Assembly (NCBI GenBank): GCA_964472725.1
Contig: CAYYLZ010000006.1
Span: 1 to 64,000, forward strand
DNA from: RGIG6375 sp964472725
GTDB lineage: Bacteria > Bacillota > Clostridia > Oscillospirales > Oscillospiraceae
DNA length: 64,000 nucleotides
Reading direction: 5' to 3'
Within the stretch, counting starts at the first letter, position 1. Each line of letters starts with the position of its first letter. Positions 43,806 to 51,343 of this stretch are shown here, piece after piece. The notes beneath the pieces were generated by a model. It worked only from the letters and a program-made list of their open reading frames with translations, was not told the origin of the DNA and did not search any database. Position numbers and translations under genes: made by a program.

Positions 43806-43821
43806 AATTACCTCTCAACTG

Positions 43822-43852
43822 TCATTCTGAGCGGAGCGAAGAATCTCCGCAG
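43822..43852. repeat. TCATTCTGAGCGGAGCGAAG-type intergenic repeat
   Basis: A GC-rich unit of about 30 bases with AGCGGAGCGAAGAATCTCC. It is a short dispersed repeat of a kind common between genes in gut Firmicutes and similar in wording to the unit at 33466. Confidence 0.5.
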
Positions 43853-43873
43853 AAACGATACGATAAAACAAAA

Positions 43874-44647
43874 CTACTTCAAATGTCCGAAGAAAGAATC
43901 AAGCACGCGGAATACGAAGTGGGGCTGCTCGAGATAGGCGTAATGCCCTGCGCCTTTGACCTCTACAAGGCCCGCGTTGGGGACAAGCTCCTCGAAAATT
44001 TTCGCGTCGGAAAGGGGAGTGTCCGCGTCCTCGGTGCCCCATATCAGCAGGGAGGGCTGAGTGATGAGGGGCATAAGCTCCCGAAAATCCTCGTTTACCA
44101 GCTTCACCAAAGTGGCACGCATAAGGGGCGAGGCGGCGCGGTAATCGGCGCTGCCACGGCTGGACTGGAATTTCTCCAGTGCGTCGGGAAAGGCGGACTT
44201 GACGGGGGCGAGATTAAGAATTTTCTTGCCCAGCTTGTAGCTTGCCTGTTTGGCCTTCTGCTTTGCGGTCTTTTCGTGAACGATGCCTGCGGAGTCCATG
44301 AAAACTATGCGGTCGTATTTGAACCGGCTCTGCTGACGGGTCACAAGCTTCATGATAATGCGTCCGCCGTTAGAGTGACCGATAAGAGAGCAGCGGAAAA
44401 CGCCCAGCTCCCGCAGCAGCTTTTCCACAAAATCCGCGTAATCGTCGGCGGAAAAAGGCTGGGCAGGCTCGGCGGTCTCGCCGAAGCCGGGCAGCTCCGG
44501 CAGAATGACGCGCATATTCTGCGCAAGGTGTTCAGCCAGCGCGGAGTACAGGCTCATGTTGGTGCCCCAGCCTTGGAGAATGAGCACAACGTCGCCGCTT
44601 CCGCTGTCGGAATAATTCACGCTGATGCCGTCGATATTTATTTTCAT
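43874..44647 (-). CDS. Alpha/beta-hydrolase
   Basis: A 257-residue alpha/beta-hydrolase fold enzyme starting at ATG 44647 behind CTGGAGGTGG. The oxyanion-hole region is LILQGWGTNMSLYSAL near 21. The nucleophile elbow is GHSNGG near 92, the acid is Asp in WGTEDADTPLSDA near 213, and the histidine is in GAGHYAYLEQP near 237, so the triad is complete. The substrate is unknown. It is the first gene of a minus-strand run ahead of murF and ddl. Confidence 0.87.
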   Translation of the reverse strand: MKINIDGISVNYSDSGSGDVVLILQGWGTNMSLYSALAEHLAQNMRVILPELPGFGETAEPAQPFSADDYADFVEKLLRELGVFRCSLIGHSNGGRIIMKLVTRQQSRFKYDRIVFMDSAGIVHEKTAKQKAKQASYKLGKKILNLAPVKSAFPDALEKFQSSRGSADYRAASPLMRATLVKLVNEDFRELMPLITQPSLLIWGTEDADTPLSDAKIFEELVPNAGLVEVKGAGHYAYLEQPHFVFRVLDSFFGHLK

Positions 44648-44785
44648 ATCTCCACCTCCAGTGCAAGTGAGCATAAAATTCCACTTTAACTAAGATATTA
44701 TAAACCAAATATCTCCGCATTACAATAAATTTTTGCCGAAACAGGGCGGGATTTTCAGCCGTTATACTATTATATGTAGGCTGTA

Positions 44786-44830
44786 TTGACATAAGTGCAA
44801 TATCGTTATATAATATCATAAAACGATATT
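44786..44830 (+). promoter_or_regulatory. padR promoter with probable PadR operator
   Basis: TTGACA (44786-44791), 17 bases, TATAAT (44809-44814): a consensus promoter. A perfect 9-bp inverted repeat AATATCGTT (44799-44807) / AACGATATT (44822-44830) brackets the -10 and the likely start site, as expected for autorepression. Its right arm ends just before the AAAGGAGG ribosome binding site. Confidence 0.75.
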
Positions 44831-44849
44831 GGCGAAAGGAGGCGCGAGC

Positions 44850-45164
44850 ATGCCGAAAAAGGCGTTGGAAAATCTTACGGAGAGTATGTTCTATGTGCTC
44901 ATGGCCTTTATGAACGGCCCCATGTGCGGCATAGACGCGGCGGATTTCATAGAGCGCCGCAGCGGCGGCAGGGTGCAGGTCGGCCCCGCCACGCTGTATA
45001 CCATTCTTGCTAAGTTTGAAAAGGAAAAGTATATAAAGGAGATAGAAGTTGTAGGCCGCAAGCGCACCTATGAGATAACCGACAGGGGGCGGGAGGCCTA
45101 CGCCGAGGAATATGCGCGCCTTAAGCAGTGCGTGCTGGACGGAGAAAAGGAGGCAACACCGTGA
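44850..45164 (+). CDS. PadR-family transcriptional regulator
   Basis: A 104-residue winged-helix repressor of the short PadR (PF03551) type. It starts MPKKALENLTESMFYVLMAF, has GPATLYTILAKFEKEKYI near 49-66 (recognition helix and wing) and ends in a short dimerisation helix. ATG 44850 lies eight bases after AAAGGAGG; an in-frame TTG at 44829 precedes that site and overlaps the operator. It is coupled to the DUF2812 gene through a GTGA overlap. Confidence 0.9.
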   Translation: MPKKALENLTESMFYVLMAFMNGPMCGIDAADFIERRSGGRVQVGPATLYTILAKFEKEKYIKEIEVVGRKRTYEITDRGREAYAEEYARLKQCVLDGEKEATP

Positions 45165-46375
45165 AAGAGCCTAAAACCGTTTACAGATATCCGCCCTGCC
45201 CCGATTATGACATTGAGGCCATGGAAAGCTGGCTGAGCGATATGGCCGCCCGGGGTCTTGTGCTCGCCCGTGACGGATTTTTCTTCGGCTTCGGTATCTT
45301 TGAAAAGACCGAGCCTAAAATTATGCGCTACCGCCTTGAAGCATCGAAATATAAGTCCGGCACCCTTAACGAGTTCAATCCACCGGAGGAGGCGCAGGAG
45401 CTTTATGAAGCCATGGGCTGGCAGTACGTTGCCGCCCGGGGCAATTTCCACATATACTGTACCGACGACCCCACTGCCCGCGAACTGCATACCGACCCGC
45501 AGGTGCAGGCAATGACTCTTGACGCGGCTCGCAGGCGTATCCGCAACGATGTGATGTTCGAAATAGTGTGGATAATCATTATGTTCGCCTTTTATCTCGG
45601 CAGGGGAGTCCGCGGCACGCCCTTGCTCCTTGCGGTGATAGCCTTCGGCACGCCCGGTACGCTTCTGTTTTTTGCTGTACTTGGCTGGAGCGTGGCGGAA
45701 ATGTTCCGTCGTCTTGTGTGGTTCGGCAGGCTGCGTAAACGTGCCCGCAGCGGCGAAAGTCTCAGCCACAGCAAGGACTGGCACAAGGGCAGAGTTCGCT
45801 ATATTGCGGGCATTATCATAAACTGGCTGCTCACCCTTACCCTTGTTGGCGTCCTGTTCGCCAGCTGTGCCAACGCCGTGGAAGATAAAAACGAGATACC
45901 CCTTGATGAATTTACCGGCACGGTGCCCTTCGCCACCATGAAGGATTTCCTGCCCGATTGCAGCTATACTCACGATAAGACCTGGCTGGGCTATGAGCTG
46001 AATACCGTGGAGTTTCGTTCCGACCTCCTTGCACCGCTTATCATTGAGTACAGCGAAAACGGCGACCTTGACAGAGCCGACGGCCTCCACCTCAGCGGTG
46101 GCTTGGATATTACCTATATCGAAGCCCGGAGTGAATGGATAGCCAAGGAACTGGTGCGTGAATTTCAAAGTTACGCCAAGGACTCCAAACACTATAAGCC
46201 TATTGAACTGAACATCGAGGGCATGGACCAGTGCGTCGCGTATATCGACATTTTCCCCACGGTCACCCTTCGCAAGGGGAATACGGTCATTCGTGCCGAG
46301 TTTTACCATACAAGCGAAGCAGAGATAAGTATCGAACAGTGGGCGGGCGTGATCGCGGAAAGTATTATAGATTGA
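45161..46375 (+). CDS. DUF2812 domain membrane protein
   Basis: A 404-residue protein. The DUF2812 domain is at about 1-115, recognised by MESWLSDMAARGLVL near 19 and FEKTEPKIMRYRLE near 46. Two hydrophobic segments follow at about 132-190 and one at about 220-242. A C-terminal soluble domain of about 150 residues has no recognised family. PadR plus DUF2812 pairs are frequent in Clostridia, where the regulator controls the membrane protein, probably in envelope-stress or drug response. Start GTG 45161 overlaps the padR stop. Confidence 0.82.
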   Translation: MKEPKTVYRYPPCPDYDIEAMESWLSDMAARGLVLARDGFFFGFGIFEKTEPKIMRYRLEASKYKSGTLNEFNPPEEAQELYEAMGWQYVAARGNFHIYCTDDPTARELHTDPQVQAMTLDAARRRIRNDVMFEIVWIIIMFAFYLGRGVRGTPLLLAVIAFGTPGTLLFFAVLGWSVAEMFRRLVWFGRLRKRARSGESLSHSKDWHKGRVRYIAGIIINWLLTLTLVGVLFASCANAVEDKNEIPLDEFTGTVPFATMKDFLPDCSYTHDKTWLGYELNTVEFRSDLLAPLIIEYSENGDLDRADGLHLSGGLDITYIEARSEWIAKELVREFQSYAKDSKHYKPIELNIEGMDQCVAYIDIFPTVTLRKGNTVIRAEFYHTSEAEISIEQWAGVIAESIID

Positions 46376-46388
46376 TTTCGTTTTTTTC

Positions 46389-46417
46389 TTTACATTTGAA
46401 GTCAAGAGGACTATAAT
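46389..46417 (+). promoter_or_regulatory. Promoter of the zeta-like kinase gene
   Basis: TTTACA (46389-46394), 17 bases, TATAAT (46412-46417), 39 bases before the start codon. Confidence 0.65.
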
Positions 46418-46456
46418 TTAAATTGATAGACTGAAAATGCTCTCGGAGGTAAACTG

Positions 46457-47017
46457 ATGAAGTGCTATACCATTATCGGCGGCGTCAACGGTACGGGCAA
46501 GAGCAGCCTTACCGGCGTTCTCAAAACTCAGACAACGGAACTGGGTGCCATAATAGATGTTGACCGCATAACCGCCGAAGCAGGCGTGAACGCGGTAAAA
46601 GGCGGCAGAATGGCGCTGGAACGCATCGAAGATTGCCTTGCCAAAAATGTAAGCTTCACTCAGGAAACCACCCTTTCCGGCCACAAAACAGAGGATACAG
46701 CAGCGCGTGCTAAACAGCAGGGCTACTATGTCCGCCTGTATTATGTGGGGCTGGACACTCCCGAGGAGTGCCTCGCGCGCATAGAAAATCGCGTGCGCCG
46801 CGGAGGTCACGATATTCCCGAAAACGATGTCCGCAGGCGTTTTGAAGGACGATGGGAGGCCGTGAAAAAAATACTGCCCTATTGTGACGAAGCCCGCTTT
46901 TTCGATAACGATAACGGTTTTGTTGAAGTGGCGGAGTATCGCAATGGCGAACTCATAGTAAAAGGCGAGCGGCGCGCCAAATGGATAACGGAGCTTGACG
47001 AGCAACTTAAAGGCTGA
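46457..47017 (+). CDS. Zeta-toxin-like P-loop kinase
   Basis: A 186-residue P-loop protein of the zeta-toxin/UDP-N-acetylglucosamine-kinase-like family. The Walker A GGVNGTGKSS is at 8-17, FTQETTLSG near 72 is the substrate-side strand, and RVRRGGHDIPENDVRRRF near 113-130 is the typical lid motif. Free-standing chromosomal members of this type usually lack an epsilon antitoxin, and none is adjacent here, so a toxin role is doubtful. RBS TCGGAGG. Confidence 0.8.
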   Translation: MKCYTIIGGVNGTGKSSLTGVLKTQTTELGAIIDVDRITAEAGVNAVKGGRMALERIEDCLAKNVSFTQETTLSGHKTEDTAARAKQQGYYVRLYYVGLDTPEECLARIENRVRRGGHDIPENDVRRRFEGRWEAVKKILPYCDEARFFDNDNGFVEVAEYRNGELIVKGERRAKWITELDEQLKG

Positions 47018-47046
47018 AAACCCAAATTGCAAAGGCGGCGTATGCC

Positions 47047-48057
47047 ATGTTTGATATATTCATGTACGCGATAAACGCGGTACTGCCCATAATCATGCTT
47101 ATAGTGCTGGGATATCTGCTCAAGCGCAGCGGCTTCCTTGACGAAAACTTCGTCAAGCGGGGCAACAAACTGGTGTTCCGGGTGGGACTTCCCGCACTGC
47201 TGTTCTACAATGTGTATAATGTCAGCGACCTGGGCGCTTTCAACTGGAGCACGGTATGGTTCTGCATCGGCGCGATACTGTTCATCTTCGTGCTTGGGCT
47301 GATAGTAGTGCGCCTGTTTGTAGAGGATAAGAAACGCAAGGGCGTTGTGCTCCAGTGCATCTTTCGCTCCAATTACGCCATTATAGGCCTGCCTCTTGCC
47401 GAGGCTCTTGGCGGAGCCGAAGGCGTGGCGCTGGTAGCGGTGCTCTCGGCCTTTGTTGTACCCATTTTCAACATTCTGGCGGTCATTTCCCTGTCCATAT
47501 TCACCGGCGAGAGCGGACATATCGGCGTTAAGAGTATACTTAAAAAGATAGTCACCAATCCGCTTATTATAAGCGTTGTGGCAGGTCTTGCGGCTCTGTT
47601 TGTCCGTTCCCTGCTGCCTGTGGGCGCTGACGGACAGCCGGTGTTCCTGATCTCCCGTGATTTGAAGTTCGTCTATAAGGCCATCGAGAATGTTTCCAAG
47701 CTGGCAACGCCCCTGGCACTTATCGTGCTGGGCGGACAGTTTGTGTTCAGCGCCGCCGGAAAAATGCTCAAGGAGATAATCCTCGGCACCGCATGGCGTA
47801 CCGTCCTTTCGCCTGCGGTGGGAATAGGCCTTGCCGTGCTGCTCACAAAACTGGGTGTCGTGAATTTCGGCCCCGCTGAATTTACCGTATTCGTAGCCCT
47901 GTTCGGGACCCCCGTGGCGGTCTCCAGTGCGGTCATGGCGGGCGAAATGGGCTGCGACGAGCAGCTGGCCGGACAGTTCGTGGTCTGGACCTGTATCTGC
48001 TCCGTGTTCACGATTTTTGCTATCGTGTTCGTCCTCAAGCTTGCGAATTTGCTGTAA
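47047..48057 (+). CDS. AEC family transporter (auxin efflux carrier-like)
   Basis: A 336-residue protein with about ten helices in two inverted halves. Family marks are MLIVLGYLLKRSGFLDENF near 18, GNKLVFRVGLPALLFYNV near 39 and FRSNYAIIGLPLAEALGG near 107. The second half has PLALIVLGGQF near 220 and GTPVAVSSAVMAGEMG near 285. Bacterial members carry malate, other organic acids or amino acids; the substrate here is not determined. Confidence 0.9.
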   Translation: MFDIFMYAINAVLPIIMLIVLGYLLKRSGFLDENFVKRGNKLVFRVGLPALLFYNVYNVSDLGAFNWSTVWFCIGAILFIFVLGLIVVRLFVEDKKRKGVVLQCIFRSNYAIIGLPLAEALGGAEGVALVAVLSAFVVPIFNILAVISLSIFTGESGHIGVKSILKKIVTNPLIISVVAGLAALFVRSLLPVGADGQPVFLISRDLKFVYKAIENVSKLATPLALIVLGGQFVFSAAGKMLKEIILGTAWRTVLSPAVGIGLAVLLTKLGVVNFGPAEFTVFVALFGTPVAVSSAVMAGEMGCDEQLAGQFVVWTCICSVFTIFAIVFVLKLANLL

Positions 48058-48066
48058 AAACAACAA

Positions 48067-48097
48067 AACGGGAGTGCTGCCGCGCTCCCGTTTTCTT
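48067..48097 (+). terminator. AEC transporter terminator
   Basis: AACGGGAGTGC (48067-48077) pairs with GCGCTCCCGTT (48082-48092) with one G-T pair, followed by TTCTT. Confidence 0.8.
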
Positions 48098-48121
48098 AAT
48101 TGCAGTGCTTCTCGTCTCGGC

Positions 48122-48196
48122 GGCTGAGGCACGCCTCAGCCCTACAAACATGACTTGAACTTATTTGGTGAACGTAGGGCAGGGGCGTGCTCCCGC
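48122..48196. repeat. Two GTAG/CTAC-tagged palindromes
   Basis: GGCTGAGGC-AC-GCCTCAGCC-CTAC (48122-48145) and GTAG-GGCAGGGGC followed by a less perfect right arm (48174-48196). They are near-twins of the units at 33403 and 33350. Confidence 0.6.
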
Positions 48197-48214
48197 CGTG
48201 TGGTAATAAAAACC

Positions 48215-48243
48215 TTGCAAAACGCATAGTTATATTGTATACT
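48215..48243 (+). promoter_or_regulatory. Promoter for the TPP riboswitch/thiT transcript
   Basis: TTGCAA (48215-48220), 17-base spacer, TATACT (48238-48243), ending about 20 bases before the riboswitch. Confidence 0.65.
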
Positions 48244-48261
48244 AAGCGTGTAAAAAAATTA

Positions 48262-48384
48262 GATGGGGTGCTGAAACCTGATTCGGCTGAGACAATGCGT
48301 GCACGCGTTGAACCCTTGGCAGTCTCTAAAGGCCTTTGGCGGCTGCCTGAACCTGATCCGGATAATGCCGGCGTAGGAAAAGCG
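48262..48384 (+). ncRNA. TPP riboswitch (THI element)
   Basis: The conserved blocks are all present in order: GGGGTG (48265), GGCTGAGAC (about 48285), ACCC (about 48310), CTGAACCTGATCCGGATAATG and CCGGCGTAGGAA (48347-48380). An extra stem follows ACCC. Thiamine pyrophosphate binding should favour the terminator at 48403 and switch off thiT. Confidence 0.93.
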
Positions 48385-48402
48385 TACCCGCTGATTTTTG
48401 CT

Positions 48403-48441
48403 GCCGTGCTATATCTTTATAGCGCGGCATATTCTTTTTTT
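48403..48441 (+). terminator. Riboswitch expression-platform terminator
   Basis: GCCGTGCTATA (48403-48413) pairs with TATAGCGCGGC (48418-48428), then ATATTCTTTTTTT. It lies between the TPP aptamer and the thiT ribosome binding site. Confidence 0.85.
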
Positions 48442-48454
48442 CGGAGGTACAAAA

Positions 48455-49024
48455 ATGACAAAAACAAAATCTTCCCATCTGGCTCTGCGGGCTCTCTGCG
48501 AGGGCGCGATCATGGTGGCACTGGCTCAGATACTGGGCTATATCAAGCTGTTCTCCCTGCCTCAGGGCGGCAGCATAACCCTTGCCATGCTGCCCATATT
48601 CCTTTATTGCTCACGCTGGGGCTTTGGCCCGGGTATGGCGGTCTCCGCGGTCTACGGTGTGATGCAGCTTATGTTTGACGGAGCATACGCCTATTCCTGG
48701 CAGGCGATGCTGGGCGACTATCTGCTGGCCTATGCCGCCCTCGGTATTGCGGGTGCGTTCAATAAAATGCGTTACGGATTCTTCGTGGGCACCATAGTGG
48801 GCTGTATCCTGCGCTTTTTCTGCCATTACGTTACGGGTGCAACCGTATGGGCGGAATGGATGCCCGAGGAATTTTTCGGCATGACCATGACCACGCCGTG
48901 GCTCTATTCCTTCCTCTATAACGGTTCTTATATACTCGTCAACATGCTGGTGGTAATAGTGGTGGGTATGCTGGCATGGAAGCGGCTGGGCAAATATATG
49001 CGCGGCGGCGACATCGTGAGATGA
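48455..49024 (+). CDS. thiT: Energy-coupling factor thiamine transporter, S component
   Basis: A 189-residue protein with six membrane helices, the thiamine-binding S component. It docks on a shared ECF module (EcfA/A'/T) encoded elsewhere. Start ATG 48455 follows CGGAGG. Family marks are YIKLFSLPQGGSITLAMLPI near 27, the GDYLLAYAALG segment near 88 and RFFCHYVTGATVWAEWMP near 126, which carries thiamine-contact aromatic residues. The upstream TPP riboswitch confirms the substrate. A longer in-frame start at 48398 would overlap the terminator. Confidence 0.95.
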   Translation: MTKTKSSHLALRALCEGAIMVALAQILGYIKLFSLPQGGSITLAMLPIFLYCSRWGFGPGMAVSAVYGVMQLMFDGAYAYSWQAMLGDYLLAYAALGIAGAFNKMRYGFFVGTIVGCILRFFCHYVTGATVWAEWMPEEFFGMTMTTPWLYSFLYNGSYILVNMLVVIVVGMLAWKRLGKYMRGGDIVR

Positions 49025-49075
49025 GCCGGCGTAAAGCCCTTTTTGGAAATCTTTGGCTTGAATTAGAAAAAACTT

Positions 49076-49196
49076 AAATAAAAATATTGACATCTGCAGG
49101 AGGTATACGGTAAAATACTAAGCTGTATCCCCCTGCAGACTTTCTTTTGTCAACTACTTCTCTGCAAAATCGCGGGGATGTTGAGTATTTTTATTT
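49076..49196. promoter_or_regulatory. rpmH promoter region with nested inverted repeats
   Basis: TTGACA (49087-49092), 18 bases, TAAAAT (49111-49116). An inner imperfect inverted repeat, 49094-49108 with 49125-49138 (CTGCAGG and CCTGCAG ends), spans the -10 and is followed by TTTCTTTT, so it may also terminate thiT. An outer pair, AAATAAAAATA (49076-49086) with TATTTTTATTT (49186-49196), encloses everything. The gap 49025-49217 has no other gene. Confidence 0.5.
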
Positions 49197-49217
49197 AATT
49201 CAGGAGGTGTAAAACAC

Positions 49218-49352
49218 ATGCTCAGAACCTATCAGCCCAAGAAGCTCCACCGTCAGAAGGTGCATGGCTTCCGTAAGAGAATGGCAACCAAGAATGGCCG
49301 CAAGGTACTTTCCGCTCGCAGAGCAAAGGGCCGCAAGAAGCTCTCTTACTAA
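49218..49352 (+). CDS. rpmH: 50S ribosomal protein L34
   Basis: A 44-residue basic ribosomal protein. It starts LRTYQPKKLHRQKVHGFRKR, followed by MATKNGRKVLSARRAKGRK and KLSY, which is essentially the bL34 consensus. Ribosome binding site CAGGAGGTG is eight bases upstream. It heads the conserved rpmH-rnpA-yidD-yidC-jag run. dnaA, usually the divergent neighbour in Firmicutes, is not upstream; thiT is. Confidence 0.98.
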   Translation: MLRTYQPKKLHRQKVHGFRKRMATKNGRKVLSARRAKGRKKLSY

Positions 49353-49358
49353 TTTCTC

Positions 49359-49715
49359 ATGAAATTTACCGTGTCCCTCAATCAAAATTATGAATTCCGC
49401 AGAGTATACGCAAGGGGAAGGAATGTAGCCACGCCTCTTGTGGTTTTGTACTGCCGTAAAAACGGTTCAAAAACCAATCGTTTCGGCATAACGGTGGGTA
49501 CCAAGGTGGGCAAGGCAGTGTACAGAAATTTAGTGCGCCGCCGCCTTCGCGAGATATACCGCCTTAACGAAGACCGGTTCCCTGCGGGGTGGGACATAGT
49601 AGCAGTGGCGAGAACAAGGGCTAAGGACGCTCCCTACGCCGAGCTTGAGAAGCAGTTTCTCAAGGCGGCGGACAAGCTCGGGCTTTTTGCCCGCAAGGAG
49701 GGGGAGCAGACTTGA
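49359..49715 (+). CDS. rnpA: Ribonuclease P protein component
   Basis: A 118-residue basic protein that supports the RNase P RNA in 5' tRNA maturation. It has FRRVYARGRN near 13, NRFGITVGTKVGKAVYRN near 39 and the RNR-type motif VRRRLREIYR near 58. It starts six bases after rpmH and overlaps yidD by four bases. Confidence 0.96.
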   Translation: MKFTVSLNQNYEFRRVYARGRNVATPLVVLYCRKNGSKTNRFGITVGTKVGKAVYRNLVRRRLREIYRLNEDRFPAGWDIVAVARTRAKDAPYAELEKQFLKAADKLGLFARKEGEQT

Positions 49716-49921
49716 AAAAGCTGTTCTTATTCCTTATCCGGTTTTATCGGCGGCATATTTCGCCGCTGAAGCAGCCGTGCTGCAGGTTTATACCCACCTG
49801 CTCTCAGTATGCCCTCGAGGCTATTGAAAAGTACGGCGCACTCAAAGGCTCCTGGCTGGCTCTCAGGAGACTGCTTCGCTGCCACCCTTTATGTAAGGGA
49901 GGCTATGACCCCGTGCCCTGA
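49712..49921 (+). CDS. yidD: Membrane protein insertion efficiency factor
   Basis: A 69-residue YidD/HlyA-like protein. It has FLIRFYRRHISPLKQPCCRFIPTCSQYA (given here only as the positions 6-33), the defining PTCSxYA motif, and the C-terminal LLRCHPLCKGGYDPVP near 53-69 with paired cysteines. It starts with TTG overlapping the rnpA stop. It is thought to help YidC-dependent insertion, and yidC is the next gene. Confidence 0.95.
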   Translation: MKKLFLFLIRFYRRHISPLKQPCCRFIPTCSQYALEAIEKYGALKGSWLALRRLLRCHPLCKGGYDPVP

Positions 49922-49957
49922 ATTGAGCAGGCACGGCTCTGAAATGGAGAATTTGTA

Positions 49958-51328
49958 ATGTTATCTGCAATAGCTAAACCCTTTGGTTGGTTGATGCTCG
50001 TTCTGTATAACTTCTTCAACGACTACGGTATCGCGATCTTCGCTTTCGCGCTTATTGTTCGTCTGATACTTCTGCCTTTCAGCGCCAAGAGCAAGAAGAG
50101 CCTTATGCGCTCCTCTCGCCTCCAGCCCCTTATGAAGGAGCTTGAGAAGAAGCATGGCGCCAATACCCCGAAGTATCAGGAGGAAGTGGCCAAGCTTTAT
50201 AAGGAACAGAACATCAATCCTATGGGCGGCTGTATCTGGACGCTCATTCCCTTCCCTATTCTTATCGCTCTTTATCAGGCTATCCGTTTCCCCCTCACCG
50301 TTATGATGAGAATAGGCGACGAGGCTTATGCCAAGGTTCAGGAGGTTCTCACTTCCCTGGGCTTTGCCACCTCCAGCGCCAACTCTGCATACATTCAGAT
50401 AGCCGAATCTCAGTTTATCACTCAGAATTTCGATGCATTCGCCGGTATCAGCGAAAAGCTGCAGAAGCTTGACTATACCTTCCTCGGCATGGATCTGGGT
50501 GCAAACCCCTCTTTCAAGATCTGGGAGTTCTTCTCCAATGGTCAGGAACTGTGGCCTCAGATCGGCCTGTTCCTCATTCCCGTGATCTCTGCCGCGCTGT
50601 CCTATGTTTCCATGATCATCAGCAACAAGATGAGCGGTAACGCAGCCGCGGAGAATGCGAATACCAAGACCATGACTATGATCATGCCCCTGGTTTCTCT
50701 GTGGATCGGCTTCGCCATGCCCGGCGCTCTGGGCCTTTACTGGATCGCCAGCAGCGTATTCACCGCTCTGCAGGACGCAGTGCTCACCCGTCATTATAAG
50801 AAGATCGTTGACGCAGAGGACGCCGCTTATCGCGAGAAGGCCGCAGCTCTGGAGGCAGAGCGCGCAGCAAAGCACGCCGAGACCGAGAAGAAGCGCGCTG
50901 CCGGCACCACCGTCACCAATCCCAACACCAGCAAGCGCAAGCTTGCCATGCAGGAAAAGCAGAAGTCCGAAGAGAACGAGGTCGAGCGTGCCATCGCTCG
51001 CGGCGAGCTTAAGCGTGATTCCGCCGGCAGACTCGTTTCCACCGGCAAGGAAGCTGCAAACAAGGAGAAGGCCAATCCCTCCGCGGTAGGCGACAGACCC
51101 TACGCAAGAGGCAGAAATTATAAGCCTGACCGTTTCAATAAGAATTACGTCCCCGAGCCCGAGGACGAACAGACCATTATGCCCGAGGAGCTTACCGAGA
51201 CCCCCGAGGTCGTTGAGGCTCTTCCCGCAGAGGCAGAAGGCACCGCAAGCGACGCCAACGTTATCGAGACCGATGCTATCACCGCCGGTGAGATCGGCTC
51301 CGAGGCGGCCGCTGAGGACAAGGAATAA
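49958..51328 (+). CDS. yidC: YidC/SpoIIIJ/Oxa1-family membrane insertase
   Basis: A 456-residue insertase. The conserved groove arginine is in VRLILLPFSAKSKKS near 36, and QNINPMGGCIWTLIPFPILIALYQAI is at 86-111. Later helices follow at about 200-215 and 242-275. No lipobox is visible at the N-terminus. An unusually long cytosolic tail of about 170 residues (285-456) is first Ala/Lys/Glu-rich coiled coil and later acidic, where it may touch the ribosome. In spore formers the homologue SpoIIIJ is needed for sporulation, and spoIIQ is also in this window. Confidence 0.93.
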   Translation: MLSAIAKPFGWLMLVLYNFFNDYGIAIFAFALIVRLILLPFSAKSKKSLMRSSRLQPLMKELEKKHGANTPKYQEEVAKLYKEQNINPMGGCIWTLIPFPILIALYQAIRFPLTVMMRIGDEAYAKVQEVLTSLGFATSSANSAYIQIAESQFITQNFDAFAGISEKLQKLDYTFLGMDLGANPSFKIWEFFSNGQELWPQIGLFLIPVISAALSYVSMIISNKMSGNAAAENANTKTMTMIMPLVSLWIGFAMPGALGLYWIASSVFTALQDAVLTRHYKKIVDAEDAAYREKAAALEAERAAKHAETEKKRAAGTTVTNPNTSKRKLAMQEKQKSEENEVERAIARGELKRDSAGRLVSTGKEAANKEKANPSAVGDRPYARGRNYKPDRFNKNYVPEPEDEQTIMPEELTETPEVVEALPAEAEGTASDANVIETDAITAGEIGSEAAAEDKE

Positions 51329-51343
51329 CAAGGAGACTGCCTT

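Noticed and set aside
46457..47017. Zeta toxin of a toxin-antitoxin pair
   Set aside because: No epsilon-like antitoxin ORF adjoins; the neighbours are a DUF2812 protein and an AEC carrier. Only the kinase family is claimed.
49025..49217. Replication origin beside rpmH
   Set aside because: No TTATCCACA-like DnaA boxes and no dnaA; AT-rich stretches are explained by promoter and inverted repeats.
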